A DNA stretch of 64,000 nt, from assembly GCA_039602395.1 (NCBI GenBank), contig JBCNJP010000027.1:33822456-33886455 (forward strand), given 5' to 3'. Position numbers and translations under genes: made by a program. This stretch comes from Deinandra increscens subsp. villosa (Eukaryota; Streptophyta; Magnoliopsida; Asterales; Asteraceae). The notes beneath the pieces were generated by a model that was not told where the DNA came from, did not search any database, and saw only the letters and a program-made list of their open reading frames with translations. Positions 46,201 to 58,265 of this stretch are shown here, piece after piece. How positions within the stretch are numbered: position 1 is the first letter of the stretch; the number at the start of each line of letters is the position of its first letter.

Positions 46201-47979
46201 NNNNNNNNNNNNNNNNNNNNNNNNNNNNNNNNNNNNNNNNNNNNNNNNNNNNNNNNNNNNNNNNNNNNNNNNNNNNNNNNNNNNNNNNNNNNNNNNNNNN
46301 NNNNNNNNNNNNNNNNNNNNNNNNNNNNNNNNNNNNNNNNNNNNNNNNNNNNNNNNNNNNNNNNNNNNNNNNNNNNNNNNNNNNNTTCTGTTTTTACACA
46401 GCCGAATTGTGAGACAACAATAGTGAGGGAAATGGTTATCCCAGTGTTTGATTCGACACCATCTAAACCAGTGTTTGATTCAACACCAGCAAAACCAGTT
46501 TTTGACAACACGCCATGTAAAGATTTTGAGAAAAAACCACTGGAACTGACAACTACCCAGTACAGTCAAGGTTATTTAGAGGAAGTTGATGAACTCGAAA
46601 AGAATTCGATGAAAGAAAACTGTGACTCAAAAGAGACTACATCAGATGTTGATAACCTGTTAAAGACTAGCACTTTCCTGCAGGCAGAAGAAAAAGAAAA
46701 AACACCAAATGCTGTGCATACTGCAGTAGAATCGGTTAAACCCATGCAGGAACATTGTGATGTAAGTGTTCCTAAACAAACAAATAGAATGAAGGTGTTG
46801 ATGGAGGCGGTGACAACACCGTATATAAATGAAATTGTCAAGATAGAGGAAGAAACAACAACTATAGAGAAGAACCTTGTGAATTGTATATTCTCAGCTC
46901 ATGGAGATATAATGTGAATGTGAAAAACACCATGAAATGTTAATAAAAACAACAATCAAGCCCATTTTCCTGATTATTTATTTATGTTTTAAATAAAATG
47001 CAGGGATGTGTTGTTCTCAATTCCAGGGAGATCTATGGTTTGGAGGGTTGTTTTTGAAAGCATGAAGAATGGGCATTATGTCCATAACAACAATATACAA
47101 ACATGGACACAGATCCTGAATTTCGAAGAAAAGTTCAAGTTTGACCAAGAAATGAAGAGGCTGTTCTGTACCAAGATTATGATTGTAAGTGCCAAATATA
47201 AAAACACCATATACTTTTAAATATTTATTTCAAAAGTGCGCTGATACTGACTTCATAACAACAAAATATTTAAAAAAAATACAGCACAGAGACCACTTTA
47301 AAAAATCAGAAGAAGAACGGAATGAGCAGTTCAAACATCACATGACAAGAGTGTTATCCGACGTTGAGGCGGAAAGCATCAACGAATTCAATTTGGTAAT
47401 GATGCGTGTGATAAAAGGTAACCACTATTATATAGTGAATTTCAATCTAGAAAAAAACACCGTAGAGTTGATTGATAACAGCGCACAGCAGCCAAAAATG
47501 CCGGTCTCTCAGAAATATGATTTGTGGCCTGAAAAATTGGTGCACTACTTATTCGCAAAAAAAATAATTTTTTAAAAATAAAACATTTAAAAAAAATAAT
47601 GACATTTAATTTTTATTTGGCACAGAGAGATGCATTCTCAAAATACTTGATGAATGTGAATCATCCGTGTGGAGAAAAGATTAAGGAATTGGAGGTGGTG
47701 AGATTAGAGATGCCGTGGCGTACATCAAGTAACGTCATAGACTGTGGTGTGTTTGTAATGAGGCACCTGGAAACGTATTTTGGTACAGGAGTTGATGGTT
47801 GGGATTGTGGATTGTTGGAAGAGGGTCAAGAGCAACAAAGACAGCTGAATAGGCTGAGGGTAAAATACACAGCAAAGATGCTATTGCACCCAGCAAACGC
47901 CCACAAAGAAGCTGTAATCAAGGACATGAAGAAATATCTGAGGTTACCAACATATGTGAAGCTAGAACCGAGTAGCTAA
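43221..47979 (+). CDS. MULE-borne Ulp1-like cysteine protease (C48)
   Basis: Exons: 43221-43248, 43336-43428, 43846-43947, 44027-44907, 45012-45688, 45817 to the gap, gap to 46913, 47004-47184, 47285-47539, 47626-47979, all with GT-AG borders. The start MADKLQKND leads to basic clusters (RQQRRRKS, GKGKRKSSR), likely nuclear signals. The middle block (LGYWLLHNYN, ITPQLVNKLLGVPIG) is the conserved region ahead of Ulp1 in such elements. The catalytic part has His in KGNHYYIVNF, Asp in VELIDNS and Cys in SSNVIDCGVFVMRHLE; the usual Gln is replaced by a WRTS-type context. A PVFDSTPxK unit occurs three times after the gap. One break: the frame of exon 45012 runs to a stop at 45362, while the continuing frame starts upstream of it, so a one-step shift lies between about 45225 and 45360. 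The gap hides part. Confidence 0.82.
45886..46385. other. Assembly gap (500 N) inside the Ulp1-like gene
   Basis: Exactly 500 N, a placeholder. The exon frame before it (DCFKNVSAL) and after it (SVFTQPNCETT) are both open, so coding sequence is probably missing. Confidence 0.99.
46441..46521 (+). repeat. Three 27-bp coding repeats (PVFDSTPxK)
   Basis: In-frame tandem units ccagtgtttgattcgacacc and variants encode PVFDSTPSK, PVFDSTPAK and PVFDNTPCK. Confidence 0.85.
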
Positions 47980-48504
47980 CGAAAAAATCGAGACTAGGAT
48001 TGCAGACAATATTGCGTGATTTCAAAAGAAAAACACCAGCTACCTAAAACACTATTTTTTTTTTTAAAAGTACACCAATTAGTATCTCCTTATTGGGGTG
48101 TTATCATTACATTCCGATGATTATTACTTTGTTCAATGGCTTGTATTTCTTAAATTCGAATAGTTTAATGCTTTTATGGATTTAATATACAGTTTTTAAA
48201 AAAAAATGAATAAATATGAAATAAATATTATATGACTGTAAGTAAATCTAATGATTTTATCTACCAACATCTAAAAACATCAAAATCACATAAAAGCTAT
48301 AATAACACCATACAAAAATCTAATCATTTAACCAGCTACAAAATCTGAAAACATCACAATCACATAAAAAAGCGTAAAAAATAACATTGTGCAACTAGTT
48401 TTAGAGAAAGACACATCTTAATTGAAAGATATTGAAAACACATAACAGGACATATAAAAACACCATACCAGGCAAGTGAGATAAAGTAAAAAAAAAAAAA
48501 CAAA
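47980..48504. other. Spacer after the Ulp1-like gene
   Basis: A+T-rich convergent spacer between two gene 3' ends, with AACACCA copies at 48032, 48304 and 48459. No ORF. Confidence 0.5.
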
Positions 48505-48822
48505 CTAAGCAAATGACTTCAAGAACTCCATCTTCAATTCCTCAGAAGCATTAATTGTCCTCATTATCTCTGCTAGAAGATCCATAAGCTGCTGATCTTC
48601 GATCTTCTCCAGGATTTTGTGCTCAATCGCCTTGTTCTTGACAGCGCTGGACGGAAGATCAGATAGAATTCCTTTGACCTGATTGCGGTAAAGATCAGAC
48701 GCCTTGAGCAGATCTCTCATAGATATTACAGTTGCCATCATATCTTGGTCGACCTTGTTCTGTTTCAAAACCCAATCAAAAAAGTTCAGGACACTGGAAT
48801 CATCAGACGATGAAGACGCCAT
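48505..48822 (-). CDS. Small MULE-borne gene A (105 residues), unknown
   Basis: ATG at 48822 to a stop at 48505. The product starts MASSSSDDSSVLNFFDWVLK and ends MEFLKSFA. It is predicted helical from its pattern (VKNKAIEHKILEKIEDQQLM, LLAEIMRTINASEELK), with no Cys/His motif, signal peptide or membrane span. A TATA box CTATATAAA (48925-48933, minus strand) lies about 105 bases upstream. I recognise no family. Position between the protease and transposase genes, G+C richer than flanks, and the paired promoter support a real gene. It could be an accessory protein of the MULE, comparable in place, though not in visible sequence, to extra genes of VANDAL elements. Confidence 0.6.
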   Translation of the reverse strand: MASSSSDDSSVLNFFDWVLKQNKVDQDMMATVISMRDLLKASDLYRNQVKGILSDLPSSAVKNKAIEHKILEKIEDQQLMDLLAEIMRTINASEELKMEFLKSFA

Positions 48823-49247
48823 AAAGAAAAAAAGTGTAGAAATAAGTTGAAATAATAAAAATGTAGAAGATAACTTTTGAGAGGGGGAGGGGGCGATATG
48901 ATCAACAACCTAACCCTACCCCTGTTTATATAGGCATCATGACCCTCAGTAAAAGAAAACAAAAAGTCATTCAACCGTCAAAAAATAAAAAAATTAAAAC
49001 TGTAATTAATAATTACAGTTGTATCATAACGTAAGCATGACACGCAGATAGAGAATCCAGAATGGCTTGCCTCGTTTAACACAAATTTAATTAAAAGGAT
49101 TAATTGCCTCGGTAAAAAAAAACACCGACCTACAGTTCCCTATATAATCATAACTACTAAACGCCATTACCTCCACACACTTTCACTCCCTAAACGCCAT
49201 CACCTCCCACAGACTTTTACACCACCAACATTTAAACTTATCTGCAA
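48823..49247. promoter_or_regulatory. Bidirectional promoter between small genes A and B
   Basis: A 425-bp spacer with two TATA boxes facing outward: CTATATAAA at 48925-48933 (minus) and CTATATAAT at 49140-49148 (plus), each about 100 bases from its start codon. The plus side has three AACGCCAT-like words (around 49160-49200) and AACACCG at 49121. The spacer shows no ORF. Confidence 0.6.
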
Positions 49248-49580
49248 ATGGCGTCTTCATCTGCAGTAGAAGTGAAAAACGTCGTCGTCAAACACCACGA
49301 AGATGAAATCTCCGGCGTCCATCGCAGTGTCCGTACGGAGCTTATCAAACTGCATTGTATGGCGGGGATGAACGAGGTTGCAAACAAGAAGATGAGGCTG
49401 CAGACTATGATGAAACCGAAAACGCCACATCAAGAAGCAACAATTGCTTACCTGAAGAGTCAGGAGGAGTTGGACGACAGAATCAACACTTTGTTGCAAG
49501 AAGCCATAAGGATGGAGGAAGACATGTTCAAAAGAAGGGAAACTGCAGTTGTGGACATCATGAAGATGGTGGACGGTTAA
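49248..49580 (+). CDS. Small MULE-borne gene B (110 residues), unknown
   Basis: ATG at 49248 to TAA at 49580. The product starts MASSSAVEVKNVVVKHHEDE and ends AVVDIMKMVDG. A Lys/Glu/Met-rich helical body (MNEVANKKMRLQTMMKPK, ELDDRINTLLQEAIRMEEDM) suggests a coiled coil. There is no recognisable domain. Gene A, in the opposite direction, has a product with the same first five residues, similar length and helical character, so the two may be diverged copies or partners. A TATA box lies about 100 bases upstream. Function is unknown. Confidence 0.6.
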   Translation: MASSSAVEVKNVVVKHHEDEISGVHRSVRTELIKLHCMAGMNEVANKKMRLQTMMKPKTPHQEATIAYLKSQEELDDRINTLLQEAIRMEEDMFKRRETAVVDIMKMVDG

Positions 49581-50083
49581 GTTATATATATGCATATTAC
49601 TATTTTTCTTGTTTAATGTTTTTCGTTTTTCTTTTTTTTTTACTTTTTTTCTTTGTCTATGTTCCGTTTATGATATTAGTAAAAATATAGTTTTAGTATC
49701 ATATTATCAATTTTTGTAAATTTAACTGGTTGTTAGTAATGAAAACAACAACTTTTGGTTGGAAAAACAATTAGTTAGATAATAATATAAAAAATTAAAA
49801 TCATAATATCAGTAAAATATAAAAATGTCCTTTAACATATAAAAAAGTAAAATTAATATCATTAACTTTCACTTTGAAATGAAAAAACACCACATAAAAC
49901 AAAAAAAAAAATGATATTTGCGTTTTGATGAAAAAAAAAATAATCTTTTAGAAGAAAGACCATTCATTATTTAATATAGATCATTATGACAAAACATGTA
50001 TAGTCTCAAAAAAGTACATAAAAAAAAACAAAAGTCTAACAAACCAATAAAACACCAAACTGCCATGAAAAACACCATAATGT
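49581..50083. other. Convergent spacer
   Basis: A+T-rich, T and A runs, AACACCA copies at 49886, 50051 and 50071. It lies between the 3' end of small gene B and the transposase stop. Confidence 0.5.
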
Positions 50084-50600
50084 TTACTGTTTGTTGACAC
50101 GCGACCTCAATTGGCGAGTGGAAGACCCAACAACGCTACTCTGTGGTGTGCATTCAACGCCTTTACCCTTCTTGCTCTTGTCCACCACATTTGCGACGTT
50201 ACCATATTCATCGTCGTCGTTCTGTTTACGTTGTGGACACGTTGTTGCATAATGACCATATCTAAAACAGTTCTGACATTGTTTTTGTTTGGGTGGCCCA
50301 ATAATACTGCTCTGTGGTGTAGATTCAACACCTTTACCCTTTTGGCTCTTGTCCACCATATTTGCAACGTTAACAGAATCAGCGCCGTTGATATTCTGTT
50401 GAGGTTCTGGACACGTTGTTGCATAGTGGCCATATTCAAAACAGTTTTGACACTGTTTTTGTTTCCTACCAGCTTTGACTATGGCCTCTTCTTGCTTTGA
50501 TTTGATACGCTTATGTGAACCAGAACCTTTAGTCTTGTAACCAAGAGGCACCCTAACAGGCAACCAGTCGTTTTGAGACGTTCCAGTCAACTCACCAAAC
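50084..50600 (-). CDS. Last exon of MULE transposase: two CCHC zinc knuckles
   Basis: Minus-strand exon opened by acceptor TTAACAG|GTTTGG and ended by TAA at 50084. It encodes FGELTGTSQNDWLPVRVP, basic KGSGSHKRIKSKQ, and two zinc knuckles CQNCFEYGHYATTC and CQNCFRYGHYATTC (C-x2-C-x4-H-x4-C). Each is followed by a near-identical spacer (VDKSxKGKGVExTPQSS), so a module of about 51 residues is duplicated. Zinc knuckles close many MuDR-type transposases and aid nucleic-acid binding. With the exon at 62406-62785 it joins in phase (AG + G), across an intron that now contains the Gypsy element. Confidence 0.85.
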
Positions 50601-50629
50601 CTGTTAACACCATTTAATACAAAATGTAT

Positions 50630-53600
50630 TGTAACACCCCAAAATTTTATGACTTAAATTATATACGTGTGCTATATCTATTAAATAGCTAAAATACATG
50701 TGATATAATATATATATATGTAGAATAGAGAAACACCACGATTCGCGTACGAATATTCGATACGACATTAGAGGAAACGTCAAGAGACAAATTTATAGAA
50801 TATGATAGATAACGGAAAATAAAGATTATGGGCGCAGACGGATCTCAAACCTGAGTTATAACGAAGCGGGAAAACGCGAAATAGTGATTTAAGCCCGGTT
50901 TGTAATAAACCGTATTTAGGCACGAACGTCACGAAAATAACACCGAGGCAAAAGTAGAATATCAGGTATTGTTAAATACTTAATTTATAATCATAATAAA
51001 ATATATTTACGATATTCGGCACGAAAAACGGTGGAATCGGTAACCGTTGCTGTTATGCGATAATAACCAAAATCAATTCGGTTAGCCGTTCGAGATGATT
51101 ATAACGCCTCGGTAAAGTATAAATAATTATTATAATATCTATGAAGAATTTCAGTTAAAAAGACATAGTCGGTCCGTGAAACGGCCATGGTCGTTATGTC
51201 AATTAGACACGTACTTTTACCGCGTAATTAAATGAATATTCACCGGTTGACGTTATAACCAAAGAATAAATATAATAAAATTTAATTTATTAGACTCCTG
51301 TAATATTTTAGACGTTCGGAAACTTATCTGGACCGGTTACGAGATAATATATTATTTTACGGGTTTATAATACCTACTCATTAAATATTATACCTTATTA
51401 AATAAAAATATCTTAAATTTAACTTGGTGCTTACTCCTACGTGTTGTGCTGTCTCAAAGGAATAATGAATCAGTAAACTGTTGTCAATTGCTTGCTCATC
51501 TAAGCTTTGTACGTGTAGTCCACCAAATTTACTATAAATACATACATTACATGCACAAATGAAAGTACACAATTCAAATTTCAATATACACACACATACA
51601 ATACACGACAAATAGAAGAGAGAGAGAAGAAAAGAACCGGTGACCTCCGCCGGGTCTCCCTCTTCCCGGCGCACCAACCATCACCTTTCCCCATCCGTTT
51701 TTCTGGCCGAAACTCGGCTCCCCTCCGGCAACGTAGCCAGCAGCAGCAACCGGCGACGAGCCCTCCTCGTCCCTCGTTTTCCCGATGAACCCGACGAACC
51801 GAAGCAGCAAACCCAGCAACAGATCCGGCGAACCTCCGCCTAGTTCCTTCACTTTTCCGGCAGAAAAACCCGGCGACAGAGCCTGAGCCCCGCCGCTCTT
51901 CTCCGTCTGGCCTCCTCCGGCCGACGATTTTCTACGCAGCGGCAGCCTCACGACCCTCGAACGCCGGTGATGGCCTCAGCCCCGTTCGACCTCTCCGATG
52001 AACACAGCCGAGCAATGAGCAAACCGGCGACCTGCTACTTGTTTCGGGCAACCGTGAACCCAGCTCCTCCTTCTCCACCGTGTGATGAACTCCGGCGGGC
52101 CAGTGGCCATCTCCGGTGACGACAGCGGCAGCGGTGATGACGACAGTAGGTTGAAGGTGGTGGTTAGCGGGTGTTCGATATTAAACCCGGTAAAAACCCG
52201 TCACGAACCGCTATACTTTCGGTTGGTTTTCGGTAACGGGCGGTTGACGACGGGGCAAGACGGTAATGCCGATGAGTTGCCGGGATGGTAGAGATTGGTG
52301 GCGGTGGTTGGTGGTCGTCAAAGATGACCCTCGGTGATGTTAAAATGGGTGTAAACTTATGTCGATATTAAACCCGTCTTCACTTTCGGGCGACGTTTCG
52401 GTGGCGTAACGAGGTCCAAACGACAAACCGACAACGGGGAAAACGGGGAAATGCTCGTGGCGAGGAGCTAGTCAGGAAGGACTATCTACTTGTCCAAATC
52501 GGACAAACTTTATTATTCGGTTATTTTGGATTAATTTCACGACCCGTCAAGAAGGTAATCACCTTAAATATTTGTTATTATTACAAATATTATTGTTAAG
52601 TTTATATTAAATCATAATAGAACGAGATAAATGATTTAAATATATATTTAAAGACAAATAAATATATATATGATTATTAATTGATTTTATTTAATTAAAA
52701 TCGATTAAAAGAAATATATGAATTTAAATATTAAATAATTTTATATATTTAATATAAAGGATAATGATAATGATAAATTAATTATCAGATTAAGGTTTAT
52801 GCTTAATATATATTTAAAACATATTAGAATATGTTAATATATATTTAAAAGTGTTAAAAATTTAAATTAGGGTTTTCTAGCCACTGTGCTATCAAACCCG
52901 AGTAAACGGTAATGAACTAAGCTTTAAAATTTTAAAGCATGTTATAAAATGTTATAACGGATAATACCCTAAGTCAGTTTTGAATAAAAATAAGTTTTGG
53001 TCAAGAAATGAGAATAACGGGAAATTAGGGTTTCCAAACATGATTACTTAATATAAAACAATCCGGAAGGTATAGGGACTTGGTTTTTGGTATGAAACTG
53101 TGTTTATATATATAATAAGTATATATAAAGTTAAAATGGATAAATGATAAAATATTTAAAATACCGAGTTAATCCGATATTAGAAGTTCACGCGGACCGG
53201 AAGGGTAAACGCCTGTACACTGGGGTTTCTGGCAAAAGCGAGGGTGTCGCATAAATCCCAACTGGGAAATGGCATCCCTCACTGGGCGATCCCGGAGTGA
53301 GCGTTTACTTATAGGAATGCGTGTCTTCGTATTATCAATAAAAGAAAAGGATAATGGCCTAAAGGGCATTTTGGTCATTTTGACCTTTAAAATGAATAAA
53401 CTTAATAACTAAGTATTATTAAGTTAATAAAGAGTTGAAATAAACATATTAAATGTTTATTATATTAAACCTTGCGTTAACGCCGTACAATACGCGATTA
53501 GGTTTAATTGGAAGGCATAGCGGAAGTTTTCTCTGAATTAACTGCTTAAGAGAATAAGGTGAGTTCTATGAGCCCACTTTTAAATGTTTTAAATGTTTTA

Positions 53601-54704
53601 ATATTTTCGGGTCTGATATACATGCAATGATATATATATTCAACTGTTTACTTGAAAAGTATTTGAGATACCTTTACTTGTTTTGTGTTCATACACATAC
53701 GTGAAAAAATTATAATACTTATAACTGTTTTAAAGTTATTATTACCTGTTATTACTCTTTTCGGGAAGGTTATAATAAACGGGTAATGTAAAGGATAAAA
53801 CTTTTATATAAAGCGTTGAGAAATGGAAAATGTGAATGTTTGGTCTAAGCCTATGTATGTGAATAAGTGTCGGGTAAATATGATCTTATTAGCCTTGTTG
53901 TACAAGACCCATAACATTATATTTATGAAACGCTTATTTTATATACGGGAGATGGACTGGTGTTGAAAAGGTTATGAGTCCAAATATAAGGGCTATTTAA
54001 ATGGACTTTTGAAAAGGATGAAAAGGTTTAAAAGGTTGAAAAGGTTTTAATCTAAGCGGATATTGTCTAGAGAAAGAGAAAAGGTGGTTGTACAATCAGA
54101 AGCGGGGAATGACGGTTCCCCGGGGTAACGACGGTTACTCTATGAAAGGTTTCGGGTGGCGACGGTTGCCCGAGGGACTAACGTGGTTCCAATAGACAAT
54201 GCTTAGTAGAATGAATGGTTAAATGTTTTGGTATAATTCTGTTATGTCTTATACCTGATAAAGGATAAATGTTTTGGTATAATTCTGTTATGTTTTATAC
54301 CTGATAAATGTTTATAAAGAAGGGGTCGTTAGGCCCAAATGTTTGAGGTAAACTTTTCAAGGAAAGGTAAAGTTTTAAAATACTTAGAACTCACCAGCGT
54401 AAGCTGACCTTTAAAAACATGTATGTCAGGTATCGGTGATGTTTAAAGTAGCAAGGGAAGGGCTCTAGCAAGGGCAGATTAGATGGGCAAGCTATCAGGA
54501 TAGACTCGGTAGTAGACTGGCATAGCTATAGATAAGATCTAGTTATAGATTATGTTGTTATATTCCTTACTGTTGTAACTTGATATATATATAAATGAAA
54601 AGTTTTTAATTTCCGCTGCTTAGTTATCTCTGTTGTACCATGTGTTCATGAGTAAATCCGACACGTGACCCCTCCTGGAGCCAAGACTGGGAGTGGGCGT
54701 CACA
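50630..54704 (+). repeat. 5' LTR
   Basis: 4075 bp, TGTAAC...GTCACA. A TATA box ctataaatac at 51532 precedes a G+C-rich leader-like stretch (51620-52500), the probable transcribed start of the element. Confidence 0.92.
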
Positions 54705-54706
54705 AG

Positions 54707-54720
54707 TTGGTATCAGAGCC
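54707..54720 (+). promoter_or_regulatory. Primer binding site
   Basis: TTGGTATCAGAGCC, two bases after the 5' LTR, complementary to the 3' end of initiator tRNA-Met as in most plant LTR elements. Confidence 0.9.
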
Positions 54721-57700
54721 TTGGTTTAAGAGATTTAGATACTAGCACGGTATCTAGACTTAAACTAGGACTCTTGGTAAACAAAGTAAGGTAAGATAGG
54801 GTATGTAAATGCCAGTCAGGATAGTCATGCCCATAGGAAAAGGTTGCACCAGGAACATAGGAGGTAGGACTTAAGGTATGCAAGTGCGGAGAATACCCGA
54901 TTGCAATTAGCTACTGTAAATTTGGTATTTTACCCAAATGAACATATCATAGGTTCTAACTATTGTGTGGCCTAGTGCGGGGTAGGTTAATTGACAGTGA
55001 GATACGTGGTCAATAACTTGTAAAAAAAAATGCCTAGAGAAAGGTAGTTTTAAGGGACCGGTTTTAAAATTTCCGGTGAAGAATAAAAGAAATAGTATAA
55101 ACACCAGGGATGACTGTGATGAGAATAACTGGGTTTTGAAAGCATCATAATTATATAAGTGCACGTATATAATTATCATGAATTCAAAATTTGGAGACTT
55201 CACGTCACATGAGTTCTAAAGTGTCAGACTATTTTGATCGTAAGATCAGAAGATTAGAAATCATAGTCATGATAGGAATGCGAATAGGACATCCGATACG
55301 AAATCTGATGTCTAGTAAAGACCAATACCTTCAGCAAAGAAATGAAAGTCGTTATGTTAGAAATAATGGCGGAAGCATTGAAGGTTACGTTGCTATCGAT
55401 TGTTAATCAATTTCCGGAAGCTTTGACGAGAAGAATGTCCAATAAAGCGACCGCTAGTAGAGCTAGTCCCGAGGAATCCATTGGTAGAAATAGACTCTCG
55501 ATGAAAGGTAAACGGAAACGGTACGAGGATGAAAAAGATCTTGAAGACAATGACGACGAATTCCACAAGAAGGCTAAGGGAGCTTCTGAACAAAGAAGGC
55601 CGATATGCCAGATGTGTGAGAAACGTCATCATAAGAATTGCATTGGAGAACTCAGTAACCGTTGAAGATGAAAAGAGGTGTAGACAAGCCTAGGATGTCA
55701 CCCTAAGCAAGGAAATCATAGACGTGATAGACGTTGTCACGGTAGAAATGAGAATTGCTATGACGAGAATAGTGGAAACGACGTTCCAAGCTACGTTGCT
55801 ACCTTCAAGAAGACCATCACTATAAGTGATTGGCCGGAAGGCTCGAAGCAGAAACTAGCAGTTTGAAGTTAAGGATGACCCAAAGAAGAATGACGAAGGT
55901 TACCACAAGATGGATCGGGAATCCACAAGCTTAGGAGTATGGAGATCCAGAGTAGGCCAAAAAGAACTTACGTCCTAAGGGATGTTGTTTCTTCAAATGG
56001 CAGGATGAAAGCACGCAATGATTGGATGAGCTACACGAAGAAGAATTCCAACATAAGGAGAGGAAAAACATTGTCAAGGAATCCCGTAGTCAAGCTACCT
56101 TAGAAAGCTTAAGATTACGTCTTCCTTAGGACAAATGCAAAGACGTCAAGATAAATGACCTCAAGACGAATGTTGATGAGCAGACGAGCCTGACGATTCG
56201 AAATTAGTAGTAATGGCAAACTTAGAGGTTTGAATTCGATATTAGGAATTGTCACACAGTGTATTACAACGATGCGAGTAAATGATCAGTATTTGACAAA
56301 TGTTCTTCTTAAGATCAATGTCAAAGCTAGAGATAACGATAGATAAATTAGACGTTGGATGAATTGACTCGCGAGATGCTACGCGTAACTCATCTGTAAC
56401 CGAAGGAAGATTCAACTTCATATGCAAGGATCGTGATGGCTTGGCAGTAAAGATTACGAAACGTGGAAGTATATGGGTCAAGAGGTCAGTCATACTCAAC
56501 GTATGCCATTGACTCGGAGGCAAGACCAAGAAGCTGAAGAACGTACCAGTAACATATCAAATTCCAAACGAATCATTCAGAGAATCCAAAGAGCAGCTCG
56601 ATTGATGAAGAAATGAAGTTCCAAAAATCAACTCGACACCAGAAGCAACGCCCGAAGCAACAACGCCAGAAGCAGTAAGCATTGTGCCAGATATCCCCAA
56701 CAGAAGCAAGAAGATTTCTTTAGACCAAATATATCGCCTTAGGATACTCCAGCAATTTCAAGACGAAAGACGAAAGCCAAGGATATGCATAGACTGCAAG
56801 ACGATAAAGAAGCTACCAGTGAGAAGTAGATATCCTTTGTTAAGGATCAACAAACTATTCAAACAACTACAAGGAGCAAGACGATTCCCCAAAGATGATC
56901 TGAGATCAGATTAGCACCAGCTAAAGGAGTAAGAATGAAACTGTAAGAGAACGGCTTTTTGGAAGCAAAATAATCATTACAAGTGATTAGTAGTGTTGAT
57001 TGGAATGACGAACACTCCTTCAAACCTAGAAATCTCGTAACTGAGCATGCTGACAAATAACGTTCTAAAGTTTTCAAGGAATGGAGAAGAATGAAAGAGA
57101 GGAATGCTATACGTAGGAAGTTTATATGATCAACGTAATAGATATTTTCGAAACATAAACAGTAATACGTTGGAAGCTGCCAAGACTTTCCAATGATGTA
57201 ACGCCATTAGGTTGACTAAGAAGATGTCAAGTCCTTTTGTAATCCTAATTAGTAGCAGGCATAAAATGAAGTAATGAACAAATTAACTTGGGCATCGGTA
57301 CGATCATTACCGATTAGGCCTAATGGAAAAAGGAAATTGCAGCAGTAGTGTTTACACTCAAGAGATGCAAACAACAAACAAGGTTGTACGCAGAATGTCC
57401 AAAATAGTTATTTAAGTAAGTAATAGATAGTCATGAATTATACTGATTTTGTTGTGGTCAGAATAGTAATATCGCCCTACACCAGAGTAGTAATAGTACG
57501 CCTCTAGTTGTATCCAGGGTGTGGTGGATACGCCGCTGGTACATCCTATATATATACACCTAAGGTACAACCAGAAGTGGCACTAGGATTAGTCTCGTGC
57601 AGGTAGGTATTACGGGTCACTGTGGAAAACGAATAAGTAGCATTCATGAATACATATCACTTACTAACGAGTGAATGAGGGACTGTTGATGTCCAGAAGA

Positions 57701-58251
57701 GAAGTTCAAATCGTATAGCATACGGATAAATGTTTAACGTACGCAGAAGGTTAAAACAGAATGACAGAAGCCTCGCGATAAATTTCAACTTTAGAAAATT
57801 CGAAGCATATTTTGGTGGGAATCATAATCAGGCAGCCATATATATATAGCTAGAGAATTATGACACCACCCAAATAGTATGTGACTGACAAAAGGAAGAG
57901 TTCATTTATTTTGAGAAACGTATTCTCTCAAATTGATAGCTAGACTGTTCGTTAGGAATACGTTCCTAAGAGTACTAGCATCAGTTATAGAAATGTGGTT
58001 CACATTCAAATTGTGAACAAGACTTCGTAAATAGAATAGTTAAAGTATTACCTTATAGGTAATAGAGTTAAATGATAAATTGTCATAGAAAGTTTGTTAC
58101 GATGTTAAAATCGTAGCCCAGGAACCAGTTGGTTCATATGATATGGATGCATTAGAAGCATAGAAAAAGTTTTCGGATTAATCCGGGAAGATGATAATCT
58201 CATTGTGAGTTAAATCACAGTTTGAGCAAGTTTCGAGGACGAAACCTTTTT
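54721..58251 (+). pseudogene. Decayed gag-pol interior
   Basis: Frames are short and broken. Near 55342-55665 a basic frame ends with CQMCEKRHHKNC, a possible worn gag zinc knuckle. At about 56766-56911 the frame RICIDCKTIKKLPVRSRYPL...INKLFKQLQGARRF..DLRSD is clearly the Ty3/Gypsy reverse transcriptase stretch that normally reads like CIDYRxLNK and ends in DLRSGYHQL. The catalytic block is not preserved and stops abound. No integrase is recognisable. The purine-rich plus-strand composition fits a former pol gene. Confidence 0.75.
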
Positions 58252-58260
58252 AAGGGGGAT
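58252..58260 (+). promoter_or_regulatory. Polypurine tract
   Basis: aagggggat just before agagt and the 3' LTR start at 58266; it primes plus-strand synthesis. The preceding gaggacgaaacctttttaag is usual for this Gypsy lineage. Confidence 0.85.
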
Positions 58261-58265
58261 AGAGT

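Noticed and set aside
51574..52291. Frames of 125, 67 and 69 codons in the LTR, repeated at 59214-59931
   Set aside because: They overlap on both strands in a G+C-rich leader of the LTR, have no domain, and are present only because the LTR is repeated.
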